Origin: Bacillus sp. Y1 | GTDB lineage: Bacteria; Bacillota; Bacilli; Bacillales; Cytobacillaceae | Direction of reading: 5' to 3' | Length of the DNA stretch: 64,000 nt | Assembly (NCBI RefSeq): GCF_003586445.1 | Contig: NZ_CP030028.1 | Span: 4,292,501-4,356,500, forward strand | Shown: one piece after another, positions 34,065-45,548 of the stretch | How positions within the stretch are numbered: the first letter of the stretch is position 1 | Layout of the letters: every line of letters begins with the position of its first letter | The notes under the pieces: generated by a model | What the model was told of the DNA's origin: nothing | The model's database searches: none | Seen by the model: the letters and a program-made list of their open reading frames with translations, nothing else | Position numbers and translations under genes: made by a program

Positions 34065-35011
34065 TTTGCAGCCCTCCTTTTTCCACGACCATATCCAGAC
34101 GTTAATAAAGTATTAATAGTTGCAAAGGTTGCAATAATCACTAGTAAAATAACAGCAGTAGCAGATGCTGTGCCGAAAGATTGTAGCTTAAATGCATCAC
34201 GGTAAAGGTACATTACTACTGTCATGGCTTCATCTCTCGTAAAAGCAGACGTACCTAAGAAAACAGTTGGCTCAGAGAATAACTGTAAAGCCCCTACTGT
34301 AGAGAAAAATACTGTGAGAAGAATGAAAGGCTTGAGCATTGGCATTGTTATATAACGGAGCTGTTGGAATTTGTTGGCCCCGTCAATTGTTGCCGCTTCG
34401 TACAGGTCATTAGGAATACTTTGAATTCCTGCTAGATAGATAATGGTGTTATAACCAACCCATCTCCAGAAAACCATGATGGAAATAGCAATTTTCGTCC
34501 CCCATTCAGAAGTTCCCCAGTTTACAGGATCAAACCCAAATACCCCCAACACATAGTTTGCTAATGAAGTTTCATGGTTACTAAAAAGCACACTAAATAT
34601 AAGAGCTACAGCTACCATTGAAGTAATGTATGGCATGAAGATAGTGACTCTAAAGAAATTTTTAAAACGGAGGAAAGCCTGATTTAGTAAAAAGGCTAAA
34701 ATAATCCCTATTACCAATTGTGGGGCTGTTCCCATTAATCCCATGACAATTGTGTTATAAACAGACTTCCAAAACAGAGGATCATTTAACACTACTTTAA
34801 AGTTAGCTAGACCAACAAATGTCGCTGGACTAAAACCATTCCATTTTTGAAAAGCTAACACGGTACTAAATAAGGCTGGGTAAAGCCCGATCACCGCAAA
34901 AATAATGAAGAAGGGTGCAATGTATAAATAGCCCGAAATCATATCCTTCTTGGCTTCTGAAAGATACTTTTTGTTCTTTTCCTTCTTCCCACTTTGTGTA
35001 ATAGAATTCAT
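34061..35011 (-). CDS. Carbohydrate ABC transporter permease, MalF type
   Basis: A 316-residue CUT1 membrane subunit with six helices; EAA loop DLYEAATIDGANKFQQLRYITMPMLKP. Partner of the MalG-type permease. Start at ATG 35011, 7 nt after GAGG; the GTG 35017 extension overlaps the ribosome-binding site. A hairpin lies between it and the upstream binding-protein gene. Confidence 0.93.
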   Translation of the reverse strand: MNSITQSGKKEKNKKYLSEAKKDMISGYLYIAPFFIIFAVIGLYPALFSTVLAFQKWNGFSPATFVGLANFKVVLNDPLFWKSVYNTIVMGLMGTAPQLVIGIILAFLLNQAFLRFKNFFRVTIFMPYITSMVAVALIFSVLFSNHETSLANYVLGVFGFDPVNWGTSEWGTKIAISIMVFWRWVGYNTIIYLAGIQSIPNDLYEAATIDGANKFQQLRYITMPMLKPFILLTVFFSTVGALQLFSEPTVFLGTSAFTRDEAMTVVMYLYRDAFKLQSFGTASATAVILLVIIATFATINTLLTSGYGRGKRRAAK

Positions 35012-35039
35012 TTGCACGCCTCTTTTCTATCGTAAAGTA

Positions 35040-35068
35040 GGATATGGTGCCAAACGGCCACCATATCC
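35040..35068 (-). terminator. Intra-operon hairpin after the binding-protein gene
   Basis: GGATATGGTG at 35040-35049 pairs perfectly with CACCATATCC at 35059-35068, with further pairing inside. There is no T run, so it more likely protects the binding-protein mRNA or attenuates than fully terminates. That is common where the binding protein is needed in excess. Confidence 0.65.
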
Positions 35069-35093
35069 AAGGTAAGACTATAAAACTTTTACA

Positions 35094-36389
35094 TTATCTT
35101 GCTACTAAATCCTTCGCACGTTTCACGGCTTCTTTCCACTCTTTCTCTGGATCAGCACCATCTTGAACGTTCTTAAGTCCATTGATTACCTCTTGGTGAA
35201 CTGGGAAGTACTTTTCACCTTTGTAAACAGCACCTTGAATGTCTTGTGCTGCCTCAGCAAATACACTAGAAGTTACTTGACCACCAAAGAACTCATCTTC
35301 GTTTGCTTTGAATTCTTCCATATCATAAACAGATGGAGCAGATGGGAATAATCCTTTACTTTGGAATGATTTTAGTTGGTTCTCAGGAGATACTAACCAT
35401 TCAACAAAATCATACGCTTCTTCAGCATGTTTCGTTTCTTTAGGTATAGAAATGTATGATCCACCCCAGTTAGCGGCAAATTCAGTTGGTAACGTAGCAA
35501 CTTTCCATTTTCCTACCGCATCAGGAGCATTTCCTTCCATCCATCCTTTTAACCAACCAGCACCGAGCTCAGCAGCGAATTCACCAGTGTTCACTGCATT
35601 GGACCACTCTGGAGTCCACATATCAAATTTACCAACAATTCCTAATTCATTCAGCTTTACCGCATAGTCAAAAGCTTTTTTCACAGCATTGCCTTCTTCT
35701 TCTAAGAGAAGTTCACCTTTTGGATTCAAGTACGTTTCTTCTGAAGCATCTAGGTATGCACGATAGGCCATTTCAATGCTATCTACAAATGGCTTTCCAG
35801 TCTTTTCCTTCACTTGTAAACCAGCCTTTTGGAATGCTTCTGGAGAATTAATCAAGGCAGCCACCTCAGCTGGGTCAGTTGGCAGACCAGCTGCTTCAAA
35901 TATATCTGTACGATAGTACAAGCCTTTTGGACCAATATCTGTAGGAAGACCGAACAAGAAGTCACCTTCTGCATTTTCTCCACCCTGCCATTTCCAGTCT
36001 AAGTATTGGTCTTGAACATCTTTCGCCCCTAAATCATATAAATTATTGAAACGATCTTGTGCCACTTTGAAGCGGTCAAACTGATCTACTTCTAACATTG
36101 CGATGTCCGGCGCACCGCTACCAGCAGATAGTGATGTAAATAATGCATCATGATGTTCAGCAGTTTCAGATGATTTTACTTTTATTTTTACGTTAGGATG
36201 TTCTTTTTCATATTCTTTCGCTAGTTCCTCATAACCGGTTGCACCAAAAGCCCAGAAGCTTAATTCAACCTTTTTATCCCCGCTTTCTCCTGAAGAACTA
36301 TCTTCACTTCCACTACAAGCAGCAAGAGAAAGTGCAAGAGCTGACGACAATCCCAAAGCAAATAATTTTTTCATACCTTTCCATTTCAT
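35094..36389 (-). CDS. Sugar-binding lipoprotein of CUT1 ABC transporter
   Basis: A 431-residue family 1 extracellular solute-binding protein. Signal peptide with lipobox LAAC (cysteine near residue 25), Ser/Glu-rich linker, then KVELSFWAFGATGYEELAKEYE typical of oligosaccharide-binding proteins. ATG 36389 has GGGGGT 8 nt upstream. First gene of binding protein-permease-permease-LacI-ROK. Next to a secreted cellulase, so cello-oligosaccharides are the likely ligand (inference). Confidence 0.92.
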   Translation of the reverse strand: MKWKGMKKLFALGLSSALALSLAACSGSEDSSSGESGDKKVELSFWAFGATGYEELAKEYEKEHPNVKIKVKSSETAEHHDALFTSLSAGSGAPDIAMLEVDQFDRFKVAQDRFNNLYDLGAKDVQDQYLDWKWQGGENAEGDFLFGLPTDIGPKGLYYRTDIFEAAGLPTDPAEVAALINSPEAFQKAGLQVKEKTGKPFVDSIEMAYRAYLDASEETYLNPKGELLLEEEGNAVKKAFDYAVKLNELGIVGKFDMWTPEWSNAVNTGEFAAELGAGWLKGWMEGNAPDAVGKWKVATLPTEFAANWGGSYISIPKETKHAEEAYDFVEWLVSPENQLKSFQSKGLFPSAPSVYDMEEFKANEDEFFGGQVTSSVFAEAAQDIQGAVYKGEKYFPVHQEVINGLKNVQDGADPEKEWKEAVKRAKDLVAR

Positions 36390-36491
36390 GTAAAATTACC
36401 CCCATTGTTTTGGTTTATGAATCAATGAAACTGCTAAATGAAAGAAAATGTAGCTCCATCCCTCCTTATTGATTTCAACATGCCACACTAC

Positions 36492-36504
36492 GAAAACGGT
36501 TTCC
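36492..36504. promoter_or_regulatory. LacI-type operator O1
   Basis: GAAAACGGTTTCC (reverse complement GGAAACCGTTTTC) is a palindrome GAAAnCGnTTTC centred on CG, about 100 nt upstream of the binding-protein gene. It resembles LacI/GalR-family operators. The 429-nt divergent gap 36390-36818 holds three such sites and a cre-like box. Confidence 0.6.
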
Positions 36505-36597
36505 GTTATGGCGATAAAAAAAGATGTTTTACCTAATAGAAATCGCTTACAGTCGTTAGTATACGGTTTTAAAAACACAAAATCAACATTTTTTTGT

Positions 36598-36609
36598 AAA
36601 ACGGTTTCC
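36598..36609. promoter_or_regulatory. LacI-type operator O2
   Basis: AAAACGGTTTCC repeats 12 of 13 positions of O1, 106 nt away, in the middle of the divergent intergenic region. Confidence 0.55.
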
Positions 36610-36686
36610 TAAAATCTAAGAAAATATTTTTCAAATCAATTACTTTTTACTTATTCTATTCCAATGAATACATGTTATAATGCTTT

Positions 36687-36701
36687 TTGTAAGCGTTTTA
36701 T
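36687..36701. promoter_or_regulatory. Candidate cre (CcpA) box
   Basis: TTGTAAGCGTTTTAT fits the cre consensus WTGNAANCGNWNNCW with one mismatch. It lies in the region where the cellulase promoter is expected, suggesting glucose repression. Confidence 0.45.
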
Positions 36702-36774
36702 AGGAAAATTTAGTAGAATTAGCTACTAAAAGAGGAGGGGATCAGAGAATCTCACTTTTAACCACTTTGTTTTT

Positions 36775-36788
36775 GGAAACCGCTTTCC
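36775..36788. promoter_or_regulatory. LacI-type operator O3
   Basis: GGAAACCGCTTTCC, arms GGAAA/TTTCC around CCGC, lies 31 nt upstream of the cellulase start, a position suited to blocking transcription. Same core as O1 and O2. Confidence 0.6.
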
Positions 36789-36818
36789 TAACTATTAATA
36801 CCATGAGGAGGAAGAACA

Positions 36819-39140
36819 TTGAGGAAAACATTACGAAAACAACTTACAGTAATCTTAACGATAATCGCTTTATTAGCTTCATTTTTGCCTAGTTCTGTAG
36901 GGGCTGCAGAATCAGATTATGATAATCTAATTGTTGATCCTTCAAAAAAACCTTCAGTGGCAGGAGCATTACAAGTTCTTGATATTAACGGTGTAAAAAC
37001 ACTATGTGACTCACAAGGAAATCCAATTCAATTAAGAGGAATGAGTACGCACGGTTTACAATGGTTTCCTCAGATACTTAATAACAATGCCTTTGAAGCC
37101 CTTTCAGATGATTGGGGAGCTAACGTCGTTCGTTTAGCTATGTATGTTGGTGAAGAAGGCTATGCTATTAATCCTGATGTGATTAAGCAAAGAGTGATTG
37201 ACGGTATCAACTACGCGATTGCGAATGATATGTACGTGATTGTTGACTGGCATGTACATATGCCTGGAGATCCAAATGCAGATGTATATAAAGGTGCAAT
37301 GAATTTCTTTGATGAAATCTCTTCTTTATATCCAAATAACCCAAATATTATATATGAAGTAGCAAATGAGCCAAGCAGCAACGCTCCAGGTGTAACAAAC
37401 GATGCTGCTGGATGGCAAGCGGTAAAATCATACGCAGAGCCTATTATCCAGTTGCTACGTCAAAAAGGTAATGAAAATATCGTAATTGTCGGAAGTCCAA
37501 ACTGGAGCCAACGTCCAGATTTAGCAGCTGACAATCCAATTCAAGATCAAAACACCGTTTACACGGTTCACTTTTATACAGGTAGCCATGCCCCTGCTGC
37601 TGATAGCTCGAATAGAGAGAATGTTATGAGCAATGCACGATATGCTTTAGAACATGGTGTTGCTGTGTTTGCTTCTGAGTGGGGAACAAGTGAGGCAAAT
37701 GGAAATAATGGACCTTATTTAGACGAAGCAGATCAATGGATTAACTTCTTAAACTCTAACAATATTAGCTGGGTAAACTGGTCTTTAACAAATAAAAATG
37801 AAACCTCCGCTGCCTTCCTCCCTTTTATTATGGGGAAACATGATGCAACGAGTCTAGACCCAGGTGAGGACCAGGTTTGGGCAGCAAACGAACTTTCAGT
37901 TTCTGGTGAGTATGTTCGTGCTCGTATTAAGGGCATTTCTTATCAACCAATTGATCGAACGGAAAGAGAAGAATTCACGACCAATGTATGGGATTTTAAC
38001 GATGGAACCACTCAAGGGTTAGGAATTAATGGTGGAAGCCCGATACAAGATGTTACTGTGAACAATGTTAACAACACTTTAGAGCTTGGGAATCTACAAG
38101 CTAGCACAGATGTTTCTGAAGGTAACTATTGGGCAAATGTTCGTATTTCAGCAGACTCTTCAACTGCTCGTCCAGATATCTATGGAGCTGAGAAACTTAC
38201 AATGGATGTTATTGTTGATCAGCCAACAACAGTCTCTATCGCTGCTATTCCTCAAAGCGCAAGTGTTGGCTGGGCAAATCCTACCCGTGCCATCCAAGTA
38301 ACAGAAGATGACTTTGTGTTACAGCAAGACGGGAAATATAAATCCGTTCTATCCATCTCAAAAGCTGATTCTCCTACTCTCGAACAAATTGCTACTAGCT
38401 TAGAAGATAGTACATTAACAAATGTTATTTTATTTGTTGGATCAGCTAATGGTGGAAAGGTTTCTCTAGATAATATTTCCGTTACTGGTAATCGTGCGGT
38501 TGCCGAACAACCAGTCGTTCACGATCCTATTGGTACAGCAGTGCTACCTTCCGATTTTGAAGACCTAACTCGTCAAGGTTGGAAATGGGATGCAGGTTCA
38601 GGAGTAAAAACAGCATTAACGGTTCAAGAAGCTAATGGTTCGAAAGCTCTATCTTGGGACGTAGCCTATCCTGAAGTTAAACCAGTCGATGCTTGGGCTT
38701 CAGCACCTCGTCTTGTAATTGGAGATATCAATGCAACACGTGGGGAAAACAATTACTTTGTGTTTGATTTATACCTTGATCCAGTTCGTGCAAGTATGGG
38801 TTCACTATCTGTTAACTTAGCATTTGCACCACCTAGCCTAGGTTACTGGGCACAAGCTACCGAAACAGTCGACATCGATTTAACCGCACTAGATCCAGCA
38901 ACTAAAACAGCAGATGGATTGTATCACTATAAAGTTGTATTTGATATGAACCTGATTAGAGACGGTAAAGTAATTGCTCCAGATACGGTACTTCGCGATA
39001 TTACAATCGTAGTCGCAGATCAAAAGAGTGACTTTGCTGGGAACATGTACGTAGATAATATTCAGTTTTCAAATCAAGATCCAAGAATTGAGTATAAGAA
39101 AAACGGGAAACCAGTGAAACCAAAGAAACCAAAGAAGTAA
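36819..39140 (+). CDS. Secreted GH5 endo-beta-1,4-glucanase with CBM17/CBM28-like modules
   Basis: A 773-residue exported cellulase of the alkaline Bacillus type. Signal peptide of about 29 residues ([12 protein letters not shown]). The GH5 catalytic domain (about 45-360) has [13 protein letters not shown], acid/base E184 in YEVANEPSS and nucleophile E287 in [12 protein letters not shown]. Two beta-sandwich carbohydrate-binding modules follow (about 385-565 and 575-760), as in cellulases with CBM17 and CBM28. The last residues are a lysine/proline tail ([10 protein letters not shown]). Start TTG 36819, 7 nt after GGAGG. Divergent from the sugar ABC operon and probably co-regulated with it. 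Confidence 0.93.
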   Translation: MRKTLRKQLTVILTIIALLASFLPSSVGAAESDYDNLIVDPSKKPSVAGALQVLDINGVKTLCDSQGNPIQLRGMSTHGLQWFPQILNNNAFEALSDDWGANVVRLAMYVGEEGYAINPDVIKQRVIDGINYAIANDMYVIVDWHVHMPGDPNADVYKGAMNFFDEISSLYPNNPNIIYEVANEPSSNAPGVTNDAAGWQAVKSYAEPIIQLLRQKGNENIVIVGSPNWSQRPDLAADNPIQDQNTVYTVHFYTGSHAPAADSSNRENVMSNARYALEHGVAVFASEWGTSEANGNNGPYLDEADQWINFLNSNNISWVNWSLTNKNETSAAFLPFIMGKHDATSLDPGEDQVWAANELSVSGEYVRARIKGISYQPIDRTEREEFTTNVWDFNDGTTQGLGINGGSPIQDVTVNNVNNTLELGNLQASTDVSEGNYWANVRISADSSTARPDIYGAEKLTMDVIVDQPTTVSIAAIPQSASVGWANPTRAIQVTEDDFVLQQDGKYKSVLSISKADSPTLEQIATSLEDSTLTNVILFVGSANGGKVSLDNISVTGNRAVAEQPVVHDPIGTAVLPSDFEDLTRQGWKWDAGSGVKTALTVQEANGSKALSWDVAYPEVKPVDAWASAPRLVIGDINATRGENNYFVFDLYLDPVRASMGSLSVNLAFAPPSLGYWAQATETVDIDLTALDPATKTADGLYHYKVVFDMNLIRDGKVIAPDTVLRDITIVVADQKSDFAGNMYVDNIQFSNQDPRIEYKKNGKPVKPKKPKK

Positions 39141-39149
39141 AATAACCAT

Positions 39150-39189
39150 AAGAAAAGGAACATGGGTCTAATCTCATGTTCCTTTTTCT
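39150..39189. terminator. Bidirectional intrinsic terminator
   Basis: AAAAGGAACATG at 39153-39164 pairs with CATGTTCCTTTT at 39175-39186. It ends both the cellulase gene and the convergent MFS gene. Confidence 0.85.
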
Positions 39190-39196
39190 ATCATCC

Positions 39197-40447
39197 TTAT
39201 AAACTTGGAGCATTTGACGGTGCAGGAGGATGTAGTTTCCTTTCCTTCCCATATAGAACCATAAAGAAACAAGCAAGCCCAGCAAATAGAGTATATACCG
39301 TAATCATATGATCGTAATTAATGACCTCTGAAATAAGACCAAACAGTAGATAACCGACCGTTGATCCAATCTGTGTGGTATTCATATATAGCGTAGTTGC
39401 TGTTCCTGGAGCTTCCTGCATAAAGTCTTGGAAATAGGAAATGGCAATCCCAGAGGTTATGGAAACTTGCGCAGCACTCAAGATTTGCAATGGATATATT
39501 TGCCATGGTTCTGTAACAAATCCAAATAAAAAGAAATAAGCAAAAGCGGTAACAAAGCCCATTTTGACAAGCAGAGATACATCCATTCTTGTTGCAAGTA
39601 AGCCAAGACCAATCATCATTGGAACCTCAAAAATAGGAGGAACACTGAATATTAAGCCAACATCCATTTCTGTTCCATTTAATACCTTCGTAACAAATTG
39701 GGGAACATTTAACATATGAATAGAAGTAGCCGCTGAGAGTAATAAAGCCGCAGCTAAGTTAGCAAAAATATGGGGCTTTGAGATTGATTTCTTTACTGAA
39801 AGAGACTCCTGATTTACTACCTTCTGTTTTGCCACATCTTTTAGGAGAAAGACACTTGTTAAAAAGGCTAGTAAATAGCCTGTTGCAACAAATAAAAATA
39901 AACCTTTAAAATCAATTAAAACCAGTAGCCATGCCCCTAAAGCAGGGCCTACTGTCCACGCCAGGGCAAAAAACATTCGGAAAATATTCATAATAAAAGG
40001 AGTATGCTCAGAAGGAATAGCCGCCTCTTTTAGTGCATCTCTTGCATAAGCCCATAATTGAGGTACAGCAGCTGCCGAAGCCCCCAAGAGAAAGAAAGCA
40101 ACCAGCGACAAAGCAATATAATTTCGTAAAAAAGCAAATAATGCATATCCTATGATACCAGCAAAAGTTGTAATTATTAGTAACTTTCTTCGACTCAACT
40201 TCGTATCGGAATACTTTGCAACTGAACTACTAATTGTTACCCCACCTAGTGCAAGGATCGTCATAAAGACACCAAATCCTGCATTGCTCATTCCTACCTC
40301 ATCAATCCCAAAGAGCGATGAAAAAGGAATAAAAAACGAGGTAGAAAATCCTAAGATGGTATTAATTAAAAACAAAATTGGAAACGATGGAATATTCCAA
40401 ATGAATACTACTTTTTCTTTAAACGCGGAAATAAAATTCTTTTTCAT
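39197..40447 (-). CDS. MFS transporter, sugar efflux (SET) type
   Basis: A 416-residue, 12-helix major facilitator protein. Its arrangement and motifs (RDALKEAAIPSEHTPFIMNIFRM, YMNTTQIGSTVGYLLFGLI) resemble SetA-like sugar efflux transporters. It follows a GH1 gene on the same strand, so it may export excess glucose or glucosides (inference). The ribosome-binding site is weak (AGGA 11 nt upstream of ATG 40447). A long imperfect hairpin separates it from the GH1 gene. Confidence 0.75.
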   Translation of the reverse strand: MKKNFISAFKEKVVFIWNIPSFPILFLINTILGFSTSFFIPFSSLFGIDEVGMSNAGFGVFMTILALGGVTISSSVAKYSDTKLSRRKLLIITTFAGIIGYALFAFLRNYIALSLVAFFLLGASAAAVPQLWAYARDALKEAAIPSEHTPFIMNIFRMFFALAWTVGPALGAWLLVLIDFKGLFLFVATGYLLAFLTSVFLLKDVAKQKVVNQESLSVKKSISKPHIFANLAAALLLSAATSIHMLNVPQFVTKVLNGTEMDVGLIFSVPPIFEVPMMIGLGLLATRMDVSLLVKMGFVTAFAYFFLFGFVTEPWQIYPLQILSAAQVSITSGIAISYFQDFMQEAPGTATTLYMNTTQIGSTVGYLLFGLISEVINYDHMITVYTLFAGLACFFMVLYGKERKLHPPAPSNAPSL

Positions 40448-40485
40448 AACTTCATCAATCCTATCTTTTGGATTCTAGAAATTGT

Positions 40486-40543
40486 AAAAGATAAATAAGG
40501 AAAGTGAAGATCAACAATTGATGATTTCCACTTCCTTATCTTT
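40486..40543 (-). terminator. Long imperfect hairpin between GH1 and MFS genes
   Basis: AAAGATAAATAAGGAAAGTG pairs with CACTTCCTTATCTTT across a central loop, with small mismatches. On the minus strand TTATCTTTT follows, so it can act as a leaky terminator. Confidence 0.5.
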
Positions 40544-40547
40544 ACAG

Positions 40548-41921
<1,374 letters not shown>

Positions 41922-41987
41922 CTATTCCCCCTCAGAACCCCAGGCTGTGTGTAGTTTCTATAGATTTTATTATATGCCTTTCCAGTT

Positions 41988-42003
41988 AATTGTCTATACT
42001 TTT
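41988..42003 (-). promoter_or_regulatory. Candidate GntR/HutC operator upstream of the GH1 gene
   Basis: AATTGTCTATACTTTT matches, in reverse, the gntR autoregulatory palindrome AAATGTCTATACATTT at 14 of 16 positions. A half site TATATACAATT follows at about 42015-42025. Confidence 0.5.
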
Positions 42004-42042
42004 AATTTATATTATATATACAATTAACATATTATCATCCAC

Positions 42043-42066
42043 AAAAAACCTGCCAATAGACAGGTT
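42043..42066 (-). terminator. Intrinsic terminator after the hydroxyacid dehydrogenase
   Basis: AACCTG at 42047-42052 pairs with CAGGTT at 42061-42066, with TTTTTT following on the minus strand. Confidence 0.75.
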
Positions 42067-42071
42067 CAATT

Positions 42072-43034
42072 CTAGACAACCACATGTTTTGGTGTCTGTT
42101 TATTTAAAGCTAACAAAAGGTTTTCTACTGCTAGATTGGCCATTCTTAATCTTGTTTGAATACTAGCACTACCTATATGGGGAAGAGTAACGACATTCGG
42201 GAGGGTTAACAACGGATGATCGAGTGGAACGGGTTCCTGCTCAAATACATCTAACCCCGCTCCCCAAATCTTACCTGCTAATAATGCGTCGTACAAATCT
42301 ACCTCATTAACAATCCCACCACGTGCGGTGTTGATTAAGATAGCTGTATTTTTCATCCATGCTAACTCTTTAGCACTAATCATATTTTTTGTTTCCGGAC
42401 TGTAGGGTGTCATAATACATACATAGTCAGAATCCTTTAATAACTGATCTAATTCTACATACTTCATTTGATATGTTTCCTCAAGCTCAGGTTTTTGAGA
42501 ACGATTATAATAGAGAATATTCATATCAAATCCTCTTGCTCTCTTAGCTAATGAAGCCCCAATTCTTCCCATCCCGATAATACCTATCGTGGCGCCATAA
42601 ATATCCTGCCCGGTTAACTGCATAGGAGACCATGTTTTCCAGTCTCCTCTCCTTAAATAGTTTGATGACTCTACTACTCTTCTAGCGGTGGCCATAAGTA
42701 AGGCATATGTTAAATCCGCAGTTGTTTCTGTTAAAACGCCTGGAGTATTTGTTACAGTAATCCCCTTATCTTTTGCAGCTTGAATATCAATATTATTGTA
42801 ACCGACCGCCATATTACTAATAACCTTTAAGCGTTTAGCCCGTTCTAACAATGCTTGGTCAATGGTATCTGTTAATAAACAAAACAGACCATCAGCTTCT
42901 TCAATTTCTTTTTCTAAAACCGCCCTAGGTATTGGAATATCTGTTTCATTCCATATCTGTATCTCACAACTTTCACTTATTCTATCAATAATTTCAATAG
43001 GCATACTCCTCGTGATCAACACTCTTGGTTTCAA
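42072..43034 (-). CDS. D-isomer-specific 2-hydroxyacid dehydrogenase (glyoxylate/2-ketogluconate reductase-like)
   Basis: A 320-residue NAD(P)-dependent dehydrogenase resembling B. subtilis YvcT and GhrB. Rossmann motif IGIIGMGRIGASLAKRARGF near residue 150, catalytic Arg in NTARGGIVNE, Glu in DVFEQEPVP and His in LPHIGSAS. Start TTG 43034, 7 nt after AGGAGG. It follows the GH1 gene on the same strand, but a terminator separates them. Substrate not provable. Confidence 0.85.
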   Translation of the reverse strand: MKPRVLITRSMPIEIIDRISESCEIQIWNETDIPIPRAVLEKEIEEADGLFCLLTDTIDQALLERAKRLKVISNMAVGYNNIDIQAAKDKGITVTNTPGVLTETTADLTYALLMATARRVVESSNYLRRGDWKTWSPMQLTGQDIYGATIGIIGMGRIGASLAKRARGFDMNILYYNRSQKPELEETYQMKYVELDQLLKDSDYVCIMTPYSPETKNMISAKELAWMKNTAILINTARGGIVNEVDLYDALLAGKIWGAGLDVFEQEPVPLDHPLLTLPNVVTLPHIGSASIQTRLRMANLAVENLLLALNKQTPKHVVV

Positions 43035-43074
43035 GTGATCGCCTCCTAGTCTTAATAAGAATTCCCCATTTTAA

Positions 43075-43106
43075 TAAAAAATCCTTCACAATACATGTGA
43101 AGGATC
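43075..43106 (-). terminator. Intrinsic terminator after the second GH1 gene
   Basis: ATCCTTCAC at 43081-43089 pairs with GTGAAGGAT at 43097-43105, with TTTTTTATT on the minus strand. Confidence 0.85.
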
Positions 43107-43114
43107 CCCGAATA

Positions 43115-44572
<1,458 letters not shown>

Positions 44573-44588
44573 CTAGTAAGTGAAATAA

Positions 44589-45323
44589 TTACCTTTTAAT
44601 ACTAACCGTTGAAAATTCAAACTTATCATAACGATGTCTTGAAAACGAATATTCAAAAGGAACCCCGTTATTTAAATAAACAACCTGCTCTACTTCTAAT
44701 ACAGGATCATCCTTTTGACAACGCAAATGCAATTGATCCATTTGATTTGACTTACACGCTCGTATCTTTTTATGAGTCCCCGCCACAGTAAGCTCTAGGG
44801 TATCTGTAATATAGCTATATATCGATGCATGCAATATTTTTTCATTAATTCCTGGAATTAAGGGAGTCGGCATATACGTATGCTCAATTACATACGGTTC
44901 GCCCTCCACTGTTCGCAATCGAATAATGTCGTAAATAGGGGTATCAAGATCAATGGAGAGATGCGAAGCAATTTCTTCGGTTGGAAACTTCACTTCAAAT
45001 TGTAGTACTTTGCTCGTAATCTCTTGGCCTTTTCCTTTTAACAAGTGAGATAAACCTTGAGAGTCATTACCCACGACATTTACTTTATTCGTTTGTATAG
45101 CAGATTTAACTATAAACGTTCCATGCCCGCGTTTTCGATAAAGATATCCTTCCATTACTAGAATATCTAGAGCTCGCTTCATCGTCATTCGACTGCACCC
45201 AAATTGATTAGCTAATGTGATTTCATCAGGAATCGGCTGATCGGTTGAATAAAATCCATCAATTACTCTTTTCCTCATTTCATCCGATATTTGTTGGTAT
45301 TTAATCAATAAGTTCACCGCCAT
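44589..45323 (-). CDS. GntR/HutC-family regulator of beta-glucoside genes
   Basis: A 244-residue regulator. N-terminal winged helix with PDEITLANQFGCSRMTMKRALDIL and wing YRKRGHGTFI, then a UTRA ligand-binding domain (about 95-235; IYDIIRLRTVEGEPYVIEHTYMP). Similar in layout to GmuR/BglR-type regulators that bind phospho-sugars. A Shine-Dalgarno for ATG 45323 is not obvious; TTG 45308 (MIKYQQIS) with GGCGGTG upstream is an alternative start. First gene of the unit with GH1. Confidence 0.88.
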   Translation of the reverse strand: MAVNLLIKYQQISDEMRKRVIDGFYSTDQPIPDEITLANQFGCSRMTMKRALDILVMEGYLYRKRGHGTFIVKSAIQTNKVNVVGNDSQGLSHLLKGKGQEITSKVLQFEVKFPTEEIASHLSIDLDTPIYDIIRLRTVEGEPYVIEHTYMPTPLIPGINEKILHASIYSYITDTLELTVAGTHKKIRACKSNQMDQLHLRCQKDDPVLEVEQVVYLNNGVPFEYSFSRHRYDKFEFSTVSIKR

Positions 45324-45409
45324 ATTTTGTCTAACTTGATCTCTGTTAAAAAGATCGCCAAGTGATCATCTTTTTATTACATATAATATAATTATAATCA
45401 TTTATTTTT

Positions 45410-45425
45410 AAATGTATAGACATTT
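45410..45425 (-). promoter_or_regulatory. GntR autoregulatory operator
   Basis: AAATGTATAGACATTT is a perfect palindrome (6-bp arms, 4-bp centre) about 87 nt upstream of gntR. Similar sites occur at 41988 and 31127. Confidence 0.6.
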
Positions 45426-45500
45426 ATTACGAAACACTAACTTAAAGGGCATAACCTTGGGTGTTACCCTAATCACTGTCCTTCTTTCTATTAAAACATA

Positions 45501-45538
45501 AGAAAACTCGCTTCACCAATAAGGGAGCGAGTTTTCTT
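45501..45538 (-). terminator. Intrinsic terminator after the drug exporter gene
   Basis: AAAACTCGCT at 45503-45512 pairs with AGCGAGTTTT at 45526-45535. Confidence 0.85.
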
Positions 45539-45548
45539 ATATCAATTA

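Noticed and set aside
36730..36745. Strong ribosome-binding-site-like AGAGGAGGGG upstream of the cellulase
   Set aside because: No start codon with an open frame follows at suitable distance; the real cellulase start has its own GGAGG at 36.8 kb.
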